The notes under the pieces: generated by a model
Told to the model about the DNA's origin: nothing
Databases searched by the model: none
Seen by the model: the letters and a program-made list of their open reading frames with translations, nothing else
Shown: one piece after another, positions 1 to 7,005 of the stretch
Position numbering within the stretch: position 1 is the first letter of the stretch
Layout: each line of letters opens with the position of its first letter
From: JBBRGG01 sp038240875
GTDB taxonomy: Bacteria; Planctomycetota; Phycisphaerae; Phycisphaerales; UBA1924
Direction of reading: 5' to 3'
DNA: 9,460 nt
NCBI GenBank assembly: GCA_038240875.1
Contig: JBBRGG010000139.1
Coordinates: 1-9,460, forward strand
Program-made: the position numbers and the translations under genes

Positions 1-1
1 C

Positions 2-343
2 ATGCTGTTCAACGGCGCGGGCCAGCTCAACATCAGCGCCATCTCCCAGTTCGGGCGCCAGATCTGGGACAACGGGTCCGAGACGGAAGACCCGGCCAAC
101 GCAGCGTTCCTGGTCGGCAGCGTCAACGCGAACCGCACGCCACAGAACGGCGTGGTAAGCTTCAACTTTGACCGCCTCGATGCCTTCAACGGCCTGACTA
201 CCACTGCGGGGTACGTATTCCAGCGGCAGTTTGGTGCCAACGACGAGGTCTACCGCATCTCGTTTGAAGTGATTCCTACACCTGGCGCGATGAGCTTGCT
301 GGGCATGTCGGGCGTGGTCGTGCTGCGTCGTCGTCGCCGCTGA
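2..343 (+). CDS. PEP-CTERM-type exported protein, C-terminal part (5' end outside window)
   Basis: Only the last 113 codons are visible. The frame is open to the window edge, and the ATG at position 2 is probably internal, because no signal peptide follows it. The visible part is polar and Asn/Gly-rich, as in secreted surface proteins, and no enzymatic motif was recognised. The last 24 residues form a sorting-tail pattern: VIPTPGA, then a hydrophobic stretch, then five arginines at the very end. In the PEP-CTERM family such tails are recognised by an exosortase-type membrane protease and hold the protein at the membrane before cleavage. The tail type is a confident call; the role of the protein is unknown. 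The gene at 1586-2269 has the same tail architecture on the opposite strand. Confidence 0.75.
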   Translation: MLFNGAGQLNISAISQFGRQIWDNGSETEDPANAAFLVGSVNANRTPQNGVVSFNFDRLDAFNGLTTTAGYVFQRQFGANDEVYRISFEVIPTPGAMSLLGMSGVVVLRRRRR

Positions 344-361
344 TCTGCAATTGGTAACGAT

Positions 362-375
362 GTGCGGCAGCGCAC
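362..375 (+). terminator. Weak hairpin after the first gene
   Basis: GTGCG (362-366) and CGCAC (371-375) can pair around a four-base loop, 18 bases after the stop codon at 343. No clear T-run follows, so this is a weak terminator candidate at best. The rest of 344-536 holds no recognised gene and must contain the promoter of the gene at 537. Confidence 0.25.
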
Positions 376-536
376 CATGTAATCTCTTCCGGTGCAACCC
401 TCAGCTTCTGTTCATACATTGCGCGCATGCGTGCGAGGTATTGGACAGGGGATGAGGGTTGTGCCTATTGATATGAAGAGTGTGTGGCGCGTGCTAAGTT
501 GGAGTATTCTCAGCTCACCAGGAGTTTTTGTAACCA

Positions 537-1325
537 ATGACCCAACCCAAGCACATTCCACTTGTGCGGCTCACGCCTCGAACCAGTCCGGAGAAAGCTG
601 CGCAACGGTTTTACGAAGCCATGCGCGTGCGAAGGAGTGTTCGATTTTTTAGCGATGCGCCAGTGAGCGAAGAAACGATTCGCGCGTGCATCGCAGCGGC
701 GGGTACGGCACCATCAGGAGCCAACAAGCAGCCTTGGCGATTTGTTGCGATTGCGAATCCTGAACTCAAGAAGCAGATACGAGACGCGGCGGAAACCGAA
801 GAACGCGCGTTTTATGAACGCAGGGCAACGCCGGAGTGGCTTGCTGACTTGGCTACGCTGGGGACTGATTCGAGCAAACCGTTTATTGAGACAGCACCGT
901 GGTTGATCGTGGTGTTTAAGTTGATGATGGCGGACCCGGTGCCGTTTGAAGCGCAGCCAGGTCAAGGTCTTCTGAACAAAGTCGATCCAAACAAAGACGA
1001 TCCTGCCAAGGGCGAAACTGCTGAAGGCGAAACTGCTGAAGGCGAACAGCGCGAGACGAATAGACTGGTGACGCAGGGCAAGGTGTACTACGTCGAAGAG
1101 TCCGTCGGGATCGCGGTTGGAATGCTGATCTCGGCGATCCATCACGCGGGGCTGGTGACCTTGACGCACACGCCAAGCCCGATGGGGTTTTTGGCCAAGG
1201 TGCTGAAAAGACCCGCGTATGAGCGAGCATATTTACTTTTACCGGTTGGGTATCCGGCGAGCGATTGCACCGTGCCGGATATTGAGAGAAAGCCTTTAGA
1301 ACAGATCATGGTGGTTCATCGCTGA
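537..1325 (+). CDS. Iodotyrosine deiodinase-like flavoprotein (nitroreductase superfamily)
   Basis: This is a 262-residue protein of the FMN-dependent nitroreductase fold, closest in pattern to iodotyrosine deiodinase (IYD), which reductively removes halogen from halotyrosines. FMN-binding signatures are RRSVR at residues 32-36 and TAPSGA at 57-62. From memory of human IYD, the residues that clamp the substrate amino acid (Glu157, Tyr161, Lys182) match E89, Y93 and K114 with identical spacing. The Thr that contacts flavin N5 (human Thr239) matches T212 in THTPSPMG. The C-terminal LLPVGYPA and KPLEQIMV blocks also fit IYD. There is no membrane anchor, so it is probably cytosolic. Compared with animal IYD it has about 40 extra acidic residues between about 130 and 183, with a GETAE repeat. 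An AGGAG at 520-524 lies 12 bases before the ATG. The true substrate in bacteria is uncertain; a generic nitroreductase is the alternative. Confidence 0.88.
   Translation: MTQPKHIPLVRLTPRTSPEKAAQRFYEAMRVRRSVRFFSDAPVSEETIRACIAAAGTAPSGANKQPWRFVAIANPELKKQIRDAAETEERAFYERRATPEWLADLATLGTDSSKPFIETAPWLIVVFKLMMADPVPFEAQPGQGLLNKVDPNKDDPAKGETAEGETAEGEQRETNRLVTQGKVYYVEESVGIAVGMLISAIHHAGLVTLTHTPSPMGFLAKVLKRPAYERAYLLLPVGYPASDCTVPDIERKPLEQIMVVHR
1011..1046 (+). repeat. 15-bp tandem repeat inside the IYD-like gene
   Basis: The unit GGCGAAACTGCTGAA occurs at 1011-1025 and 1026-1040, followed by a 6-base partial copy. It is in frame and encodes GETAE-GETAE-GE. It lies in the acidic insertion that is not part of the flavin fold core. 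Confidence 0.9.
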
Positions 1326-1464
1326 ATATGGGCGTGCGCACAATTTTACGCGTACGACGACAACTATTTTGATGCTGACAACTTTGATGGCGGCGGGCTT
1401 CATACCGCACGCGCGGCTTCGACAAACACGTTGAAGTTCCGCTGAAGGCGTCGCGTTAAAAAAG

Positions 1465-1496
1465 AAACAAGCCGCTCGGTGAGGAGCGGCCTGTTT
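1465..1496. terminator. Bidirectional intrinsic terminator
   Basis: GCCGCTC (1471-1477) and GAGCGGC (1484-1490) form a 7-bp GC-rich stem with a 6-base loop. Outside one A/C mismatch, flanking A-rich and T-rich bases can extend the pairing. On the minus strand the hairpin is followed by a strong T-tract (complement of the A-run at 1458-1466), about 95 bases after the stop of the gene at 1586-2269. On the plus strand it is followed by a shorter TGTTTT, about 145 bases after the IYD-like gene. It therefore suits termination of two convergent transcripts, and is stronger for the minus-strand one. Confidence 0.75.
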
Positions 1497-1585
1497 TACA
1501 ATCTATATGAGTCGTGCAGTTTGATTCATTTATCGCGACCACTGAGCAATTTGTTTAACTGGTCAAGGTTTGCGATGGCGAAGCA

Positions 1586-2269
1586 TTAGGCGCGACGACG
1601 GCGGGTAGCGACGAGGCACCCGAGACCGGCCAAGGCGAGCGCGCCTGGAGCTGGGATGACGTCGGTGTTGCCGGAGTAGGAGGTGTTTGCCGTGAAGTTA
1701 CGGAAGACGCCGCCTGGTCCGATGAAGTTACCGCCGCCTGCAGCCTGAACGTCGGTCAAGCTGAAAGAACCTTCCTGGTACGCTGCAAGGACGCGACCCG
1801 GAGCGAGAAGGGCGGTGAGGGCGGGACCAGCGGCGTAAGTGAAGCCGTCTGGGGTGGAGAACTGAAGCGAGTTGGTGCCCAAGACGCGGACAAAGGAGCC
1901 CGCCTGGGACGTGCCGGTAATGATGTCAGTGCGAACGTTACCCGTGAAGTCGTAGATGGTGAAGAAACCTGCGACTGGAGCAACAGTTATTCCGCCGATA
2001 GTGACTGCAGAGCCCAACGACATGTTGAGTTCCATACGGGCATTGGCGAAGCTCAGAGAGCCGAAGCCTTCAGCAGAACCGTCGATCAGGAGGTTGATTG
2101 TGTCGGTGTTATACGAAAGAGCTGCAACGCCGGGTCCAGCCCCGTTAGCGACTGCAGACAGCTGGCGGCCCGGGACGGGATCGGCAAAGCTGAAGGTAAT
2201 GACGCCGGCGCTGGCAGAACCAGCAACCGCGGCAACGCACAAGGCAGAAATCGTGGCAAGCGTACGCAT
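1586..2269 (-). CDS. PEP-CTERM-type exported protein
   Basis: This 227-residue protein starts with a clear signal peptide: MRT, a hydrophobic core, then a likely cleavage after ASA at residue 21. It ends with a sorting tail over about the last 24 residues: VIPAPGA, a hydrophobic stretch ending LVAT, and RRRRA. The body is rich in Gly, Ala, Thr, Ser and Asn with beta-type alternation and has no recognised catalytic motif, so it is probably a secreted or surface structural protein. In this family the tail is thought to be processed by an exosortase-like enzyme, none of which is in this window. An AGGA (complement of 2279-2282) lies 9 bases before the ATG, with a second AGGAG-like stretch just upstream, which supports this start. 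Transcription probably ends at the hairpin at 1471-1490. The role is unknown. Confidence 0.85.
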   Translation of the reverse strand: MRTLATISALCVAAVAGSASAGVITFSFADPVPGRQLSAVANGAGPGVAALSYNTDTINLLIDGSAEGFGSLSFANARMELNMSLGSAVTIGGITVAPVAGFFTIYDFTGNVRTDIITGTSQAGSFVRVLGTNSLQFSTPDGFTYAAGPALTALLAPGRVLAAYQEGSFSLTDVQAAGGGNFIGPGGVFRNFTANTSYSGNTDVIPAPGALALAGLGCLVATRRRRA

Positions 2270-2575
2270 ATCTTTTATTCCTCTCCTCGACGGGATTAAC
2301 GCACCGACGGGGGATTAGGGGCAACGTGCCCAATACCGCGGCGACTAGGACTTCAAACGAAACATGCAACACGCCAGAGGAAATGCCAACAATCGTGTCT
2401 AGATTCTTATATATTTACGTCCTGCCACCTACATTTGTATTCAAGATACACAAAATTCAAGAGTTTGTTAGTATTTTGTTTGCATATAGAGCACATTTAT
2501 TTGTTGAAAAGCCCATTACTTAGGCTAATAAAAGCACCTGTATGTGTACTAGATTCGGTCACCCGAGTGCGAGTT
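2270..2575. other. AT-rich intergenic region between two minus-strand genes
   Basis: No convincing gene lies here. The part from about 2396 to 2545 is visibly richer in A and T than its surroundings. It contains TATATA-like stretches on the minus strand near 2405-2416 that could belong to the promoter of the gene ending at 1586, but no well-spaced -35/-10 pair was found. A small hairpin, GGGCA (2319-2323) with TGCCC (2327-2331), lies in the presumed leader of that gene. Short frames within the gap look like chance openings. Confidence 0.6.
2507..2526 (-). terminator. Possible terminator of the miaB transcript
   Basis: Read on the minus strand, AGCCT (complement of 2522-2526) can pair with GGGCT (2510-2514) around a 7-base loop, with one T-G wobble, followed by a short T-run. 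It lies about 50 bases after the miaB stop codon. The stem is short, so this is a weak candidate. Confidence 0.35.
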
Positions 2576-4429
2576 CTACAGATCGCTCGTTGGATTGACC
2601 AATAGGCCATGAAGGGCTAGACCTTCGGCACGAACTACCTTGACACGTGTCATCGACCCTACCAAAGACCGTGCCAATTCAGGGGCACATTCGATAAAGA
2701 CGATCAAGTCACCATCGGTTCGGCAGGCGAGCTGCACGATCTGAGGTTCGCCTGATGAGTTATAGGAATCGGGAGTTGTATCTTCCTGTGAGGAATTATC
2801 GAGAGAAACGGTCAGGCAGGCGGTAGAGCTGCTTGTTGTATCGCCTAGTGAGGTTGCGGCAGAAGAGCTTTGCGAGGGATCGATGGAGCGGCCGCCGACG
2901 GTGATAGCGATGGCGTTAGCGCGTTTGATTCCCGCAGTGGTCAAGCCACTTTTTTTGAGCGTTCGACGGCTCAAGCCTTCGGCAAAGACGGTGAAGGTTG
3001 TGCCCACTTGTTCGCGGGAGAGCTCATCGCAGATGGAATTCTGCAAGTTGAGCAGCTCGTTATTGCGACGACGCTTGACGGATTCGCTGATGTCATCCTC
3101 AAACTTGTCGATGGCGACGGTGCCTGGACGTGGAGAATACTTAAAGATGAAAGCGTTTTTGTAGCGAGCGCGGCGAACAAGCTCCATCGACTGGGCAAAG
3201 TCTTCCTCTGTTTCGGTGGGGAAACCGACAATGAAGTCACCTGAAACCATGAGGGGGCGACCGATTTCGGGCTGGTGCAAAATAGCGCGGGCACGATCGA
3301 GGAACTCAAGATACTCGGCGACGGTGTAGCCACGGTTCATGAGTTTCAAGAGGCGGTCGCTGCCGGTTTGTGCGGGAACGTGAAGATATCGGCAGATGCG
3401 TGGGTGGTCGCGGATGGCTTCGAGAACGTCGTCGCCGAAGTCGCGTGGATAGCTGGTGACGAAGCGAAGGCGCTGGATCGCAGGGACTTCGTCGTGAATG
3501 CGTGAGAGAAGATTGGCGAAGGTGGTGACGCGTTCGCCCTCGAAGGGATCGCGGCGGTGCTCGCCGTCGCCGTTGCGGGCGGCGTAGGAGCGGCCTTTTT
3601 GAGGCTGGAGAAGGCCATCGACAGAGACAGCGGCGTCATGCTCGAATCGGTAGTGGTTTACGGTCTGGCCGAGGAGGGTGATTTCGATGACGCCTGAGTC
3701 TGCGAGGCGTTTACATTCGTCGATAATGTGTTGAGGCGGGCGATGAACTTCGGCTCCGCGGGTGAAGGGGACGACGCAGTAGGTACAGAACTTGTTGCAG
3801 CCGCGAGTGATACGGACGTAGGCACTTTTGGGAGCTGTGCCGTCGCTGTCGGCGGGTGAGATTGCGCGAGAAAGATCGAGTAATTCGAGGGTATCGCCAG
3901 CGGCGGCGAGGGTTGCGCTGCGGCGGGAAGAGTTGCCTTGGAGGGCGACGGATTTGGCGGAGATCGACGCGACGGGCTTGCCATCGCGCATGGCGGTGGA
4001 GTTGGAGGTGGCGTTCCAGGGGTCGTCGGAACCTTCGCAACAAGCTTCATCGAGTAGGCTTTGGCGAGTGCGGACGGCGTTATCGAGAAGGCTGGGAAGC
4101 TTATCGAGTTCGCCTGGGCCACACATGACATCGACGACGGGCATTCGGCGGATGAGGTCAACGCCGTCGCGTTCGGCCATGCAACCAAGAACGCCGACGA
4201 TGAGAGAGGGGTCGGCGATTTTGCGTTGAGAGAGTTCGCCTAGGCGTGACCAGACTTTTTGCTCGGCGTGTTCGCGCACGGAGCAAGTGTTGTACAGGAC
4301 GACGTCGGCGTCTTTGGCGTCGGGGACGAAGCGATAGCCAAGGGCGCGAAGAGAGCCAGCGACAAGTTCGGAGTCGAGCTCGTTCATCTGGCAGCCAAAG
4401 GTTTCGAGATAGACAGCTTTCTGGGGCAT
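2576..4429 (-). CDS. miaB: tRNA-2-methylthio-N6-dimethylallyladenosine synthase (MiaB)
   Basis: This radical SAM methylthiotransferase adds the 2-methylthio group to N6-isopentenyl-adenosine 37 of tRNA. Numbered from the ATG at 4429 (617 residues), the N-terminal auxiliary cluster cysteines are C13 in ETFGCQMN, C49 in NTCSVREHAE and C83 in LGCMAERDG. The radical SAM cluster is C211, C215 and C218 in RGCNKFCTYC. Family blocks follow: GQTVNHY, LHVPAQTGSDRLLKLMNRGY, and DFIVGFPTETEEDF at about 398-411. The C-terminus is a TRAM RNA-binding domain. FGCQMN and GQxVN point to MiaB rather than RimO or MtaB. The protein is long for the family (usually about 440-480). Extra low-complexity segments lie at about 125-195, 264-300 and 515-562, the last inside the TRAM region. 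The frame continues upstream to 4510, but homology begins at this ATG. No clear ribosome site is visible. It is divergent from the kinase gene. Confidence 0.93.
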   Translation of the reverse strand: MPQKAVYLETFGCQMNELDSELVAGSLRALGYRFVPDAKDADVVLYNTCSVREHAEQKVWSRLGELSQRKIADPSLIVGVLGCMAERDGVDLIRRMPVVDVMCGPGELDKLPSLLDNAVRTRQSLLDEACCEGSDDPWNATSNSTAMRDGKPVASISAKSVALQGNSSRRSATLAAAGDTLELLDLSRAISPADSDGTAPKSAYVRITRGCNKFCTYCVVPFTRGAEVHRPPQHIIDECKRLADSGVIEITLLGQTVNHYRFEHDAAVSVDGLLQPQKGRSYAARNGDGEHRRDPFEGERVTTFANLLSRIHDEVPAIQRLRFVTSYPRDFGDDVLEAIRDHPRICRYLHVPAQTGSDRLLKLMNRGYTVAEYLEFLDRARAILHQPEIGRPLMVSGDFIVGFPTETEEDFAQSMELVRRARYKNAFIFKYSPRPGTVAIDKFEDDISESVKRRRNNELLNLQNSICDELSREQVGTTFTVFAEGLSRRTLKKSGLTTAGIKRANAIAITVGGRSIDPSQSSSAATSLGDTTSSSTACLTVSLDNSSQEDTTPDSYNSSGEPQIVQLACRTDGDLIVFIECAPELARSLVGSMTRVKVVRAEGLALHGLLVNPTSDL

Positions 4430-4480
4430 GATGGGGCGGAAGTTTAGTCGCGTCGCGTGCGAAGTTCGTACCATACTGGA
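4430..4480. promoter_or_regulatory. Short divergent promoter region between miaB and the kinase gene
   Basis: Only 51 bases separate the chosen ATG of miaB (4429, minus) from the ATG of the kinase (4481, plus). Both promoters must lie in this gap or inside the opposing gene. Neither start has a good Shine-Dalgarno sequence, so short or leaderless mRNAs are possible. A CATACT (4472-4477) just before the kinase ATG resembles a -10 box only loosely. The function is inferred from the layout. Confidence 0.35.
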
Positions 4481-6397
4481 ATGCGTCTTGGTTCGATGCC
4501 TTTGGCTCACAAGTGTTTGCTGTCCTTCGGGGCGGCGGTTGTGCTCATTGTATTTGGGGCGATGGTGGGGCCTTGGATGCGGATGGTGGCGTTAATTGAC
4601 GCGGGAGAATTAGAGCTTTCTCGCGAGTTAGTCAATGTTTGGGAGCGTGCGGGTGCGGCGGAACGGGCGCAATTGATCGAGCAGGGAACGCTGGTGGATC
4701 CAAGACGTTTGCCGGGGCAATTAAGTGAAAGTTGGGAGTTGCGAGCGGCGGCGGAGGGTCCGGGCACCCGTCCGAGAGCTATTGGTGCAGAGCCGAAGGT
4801 TGCGCCCGAAACGATTATTTTGGCAAAACCTGAGAAGTTGAGCGGTAATGGTGTCTCTAGCGAAACAATTGTTGATTCGGGCGAAGCAGCGGCCATAAGC
4901 AAGGATGTTGGAAATGAGGTTGGGAATGGAGCGAGATTGAGCGAGCCAGAGTTTGAGCCTTCGCCGACGAAGGTTCGCGCGGGGGTTGGCGCGCGTCGTC
5001 TGACGATGGCACAGGCGGACGTGGTGGCGAACGAGGACCTGTTTCTTGCCCGGGCGGTGAATTTGTTTCGCGATGACGGCACGGTGGTGGAGTTGCATGA
5101 TGGCAGGTGGATCGGGACTACGCGTGAATATCGCTATGCGCGAGCGGTGCGGATGCCTGGGCGTGCGGGGAATGTGCTTTCGAGCGTGATCGTGCTGGAT
5201 CGGCGGTCGCTGCCTGCGGCGCGACTGCTTTTGATTAATAGCGCGCACCTCGTTGGCACGGGTGTGATCGTGCTCGTGGCGGCGATGCTGGTATTTTATT
5301 CGATCACACGGACGCTGGTGTTAAGGCCGGTGCGCGAGCTGGAACAGGCCGCCGAGAGCGTGCGGCGTGGGAACGTTGCGGTGCGTGCGCAGATTACAAC
5401 CGGGGATGAGTTTCAGGATCTGGCCGAGACGTTGAATTTGACGCTGAGCGATCTGCAAGCGTCGCAAGATCGGCTTCGCGCGATCAACGCGGCGATGGAC
5501 ATCAAGCTGCATGAATTGAGCGAATCAAATAGTGCGTTGTACCAGACGGCGAAGATGAAGGGTGAGTTTTTGGCAAGCGTGAGCCATGAGCTGCGCACGC
5601 CTTTGAATTCGATTATTGGGTTTGCGGAGTTGTTGCAGGAGACGGCGCGAATAGAGGCGGCGGACGCCGACACGCCCGCGAGCGTGCCCAAGCGGCTGCG
5701 GTACCTCGACAACATCATCACGGCGGGAAAGAACCTGCTCGGGATGATCAACTCGCTGCTTGAGATGGCGCGGATCGAAGCAGGGAAGGTTGAGATGCGT
5801 CCCGAGCGGATCAGTGTGCGCGATGCGTGCGAAGGGTTGCTGGGGTTGATCTCGCCTTTGGCGCTGAAGCGTGGGATCGCGTTGAGTTTGGAAGCACCGG
5901 AAGACTTGCCACCGATCCGGACGGACGCGAAGAAGTTGCAGCAGATTGTGTTTAACTTTCTGAGCAATGCGGTGAAATTTACCGAGAGTAAAGACCGAAG
6001 CGGTCGCGTGCCACTGATTGTCTTGCGTGCGGAGCGATTGATTTGGGGGACGCCTGGGGAAGCGGCGGAAGAACGCGTTCGGATCAGCGTGATTGACAAT
6101 GGGCCAGGGATTTCGGCGGAAGAGAAGGAGCGGATCTTTGACAAGTTTTATCAGGTGCATGGCGGGCACACGCGCGAGCACGCCGGGACTGGGCTTGGGC
6201 TTGCGATCTCGCGTGATCTGGCGAACTTGCTGGGTGCACAAATTCAAGTTGAGAGTGAGCCAGGGCGGGGATCGATGTTTAGTGTGATTTTGCCGATGTC
6301 GCTGCCCGAGCCGGTGGTGGAGGGGAATGGTTCGAGCGGGGTTGGCTCGAGCGGGATAGCACCGATCGCGATCGTGCCGACGAGTGCACGGACATAA
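4481..6397 (+). CDS. Membrane sensor histidine kinase (HAMP, HisKA, HATPase)
   Basis: This is a two-component sensor kinase of 638 residues from the ATG at 4481 (a GTG at 4457 would add 8). Order of parts: a transmembrane segment at about 12-32; an extracytoplasmic region at about 40-245 with a low-complexity centre; a second membrane segment at about 250-274; a HAMP linker with the LVLRPVRELE signature; and a helical stretch. The dimerisation/phosphoacceptor domain has H369 in SVSHELRTPLN. The ATP-binding domain has the N-box NFLSNAVKF (N496), DNGPGI and GTGLGLAI. All residues needed for autophosphorylation look intact. A tail of about 30 Gly/Ser/Pro residues follows the kinase domain. The sensor part, especially EYRYARAVR before the second membrane segment, recalls Tll0287-like (DUF3365) sensors, but no heme CxxCH is present. 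No response regulator is adjacent, so it is an orphan kinase here. A small membrane protein gene follows 20 bases downstream. Confidence 0.92.
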   Translation: MRLGSMPLAHKCLLSFGAAVVLIVFGAMVGPWMRMVALIDAGELELSRELVNVWERAGAAERAQLIEQGTLVDPRRLPGQLSESWELRAAAEGPGTRPRAIGAEPKVAPETIILAKPEKLSGNGVSSETIVDSGEAAAISKDVGNEVGNGARLSEPEFEPSPTKVRAGVGARRLTMAQADVVANEDLFLARAVNLFRDDGTVVELHDGRWIGTTREYRYARAVRMPGRAGNVLSSVIVLDRRSLPAARLLLINSAHLVGTGVIVLVAAMLVFYSITRTLVLRPVRELEQAAESVRRGNVAVRAQITTGDEFQDLAETLNLTLSDLQASQDRLRAINAAMDIKLHELSESNSALYQTAKMKGEFLASVSHELRTPLNSIIGFAELLQETARIEAADADTPASVPKRLRYLDNIITAGKNLLGMINSLLEMARIEAGKVEMRPERISVRDACEGLLGLISPLALKRGIALSLEAPEDLPPIRTDAKKLQQIVFNFLSNAVKFTESKDRSGRVPLIVLRAERLIWGTPGEAAEERVRISVIDNGPGISAEEKERIFDKFYQVHGGHTREHAGTGLGLAISRDLANLLGAQIQVESEPGRGSMFSVILPMSLPEPVVEGNGSSGVGSSGIAPIAIVPTSART

Positions 6398-6417
6398 TTA
6401 AAGAGGAATATGCTCGC

Positions 6418-6642
6418 ATGCGGTTGACACACGGTCAAGGGCAAGCAGTATTTATTTCGTTGATGGTGTTGATCATGTGCACAGTGATGTGCACCAGCAT
6501 GACGATTTTGTATCGAGGCGTGGAGGCGGTGTTTACAACGCAATTTGTTCGGGCGTTGGTGATTGGATACATGATTGCCTGGCCGACGGCGTGGATTATC
6601 ATGCCGACGCTTCGCAGGTTTGTGTCGAGGATCACGCGATGA
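6418..6642 (+). CDS. DUF2798-like small membrane protein
   Basis: This 74-residue protein has two predicted membrane helices at about 10-31 and 43-66. The second contains the pattern RALVIGYMIAWPTAW followed by MPTLRRFV. That pattern is typical of the small DUF2798 family (two helices, an AWP motif and a basic end). The family has no established function. AGAGGA at 6402-6407 lies 10 bases before the ATG and supports the start. The gene begins 20 bases after the kinase stop, so the two are probably co-transcribed. The first helix contains a repeated Met-Cys-Thr (MCTVMCTS), encoded by a repeated ATGTGCAC. Confidence 0.75.
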   Translation: MRLTHGQGQAVFISLMVLIMCTVMCTSMTILYRGVEAVFTTQFVRALVIGYMIAWPTAWIIMPTLRRFVSRITR

Positions 6643-6750
6643 TGTGTGTAGAACAAAAAGTTGAGCTAGCGTGCTTGCTCTAGAGAGGTTACGCCGAACT
6701 TAGAAAAATAGCAGGTGTTGATAGCGAAAGCCGAGCGCGGAGACGGAGAA

Positions 6751-6799
6751 CGCCAACACATTGTGACTGGCATTCTGTTTGTTTGGCGTGAGCTTTTTT
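6751..6799 (+). terminator. Possible terminator of the kinase-DUF2798 transcript
   Basis: CGCCAA (6751-6756) can pair with TTGGCG (6783-6788), and a run of six T (6794-6799) follows. The 26-base loop is large, which lowers the likelihood. It lies about 110 bases after the stop at 6642. Confidence 0.3.
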
Positions 6800-6931
6800 A
6801 TGTAGAGCATTCGGATTCGTGTGGGTTGGGCGCACAGGCACGTTTGGCGAGCGATTGGTACCCATCAAGGTAAAACCAATGCATAGCATAATTCATCGTT
6901 AGGAAAGAGCCGAAGGCGCGTATAGAATGTA

Positions 6932-6960
6932 TTGTTGATTGAACAAGAGATGAATATGAT
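6932..6960 (+). promoter_or_regulatory. Putative sigma70-type promoter for the Cys-rich gene
   Basis: TTGTTG (6932-6937) and TATGAT (6955-6960) are separated by 17 bases. The -10 box matches the TATAAT consensus at five of six positions, while the -35 matches only in its TTG. Transcription would begin near 6967, leaving a leader of about 40 bases before the ATG at 7006. Confidence 0.4.
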
Positions 6961-7005
6961 GGGTGTGACATTTGAAGCGAGTCATAACATAGTGTGCGGC
7001 ACGGA

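Larger units (their letters stand above)
6643..7005. other. Intergenic region before the Cys-rich gene
   Basis: No convincing gene was found in about 360 bases. It holds one possible terminator and one possible promoter, listed separately. A minus-strand frame at 6689-6889 has no recognisable features and is taken as chance. Confidence 0.55.

Noticed and set aside
392..652. Plus-strand frame overlapping the start of the IYD-like gene
   Set aside because: It overlaps a well-supported gene in another frame and has no recognisable features.
1326..1445. In-frame continuation of the IYD-like gene past its TGA for about 39 codons
   Set aside because: The family's conserved C-terminus (KPLEQIMV) is complete just before the TGA, the extension has no recognisable motif, and there is no selenocysteine-insertion-like structure evident after the stop. 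Readthrough is not supported.
2326..2523. Small plus-strand frame in the AT-rich gap
   Set aside because: The composition is as expected from AT-rich noncoding DNA, there is no ribosome site, and no motif was seen.
3658..4188. Antisense or shifted frames within miaB rich in Ser/Pro/Ala
   Set aside because: They are shifted readings of the miaB coding strand or its complement, while miaB motifs are unambiguous.
5413..6247. Long antisense open frames (over 240 codons) opposite the kinase domain
   Set aside because: They lie opposite clearly conserved HisKA/HATPase motifs, and their translations are Arg/Ser/Pro-rich without motifs. This is a typical mirror effect of GC-biased codons.
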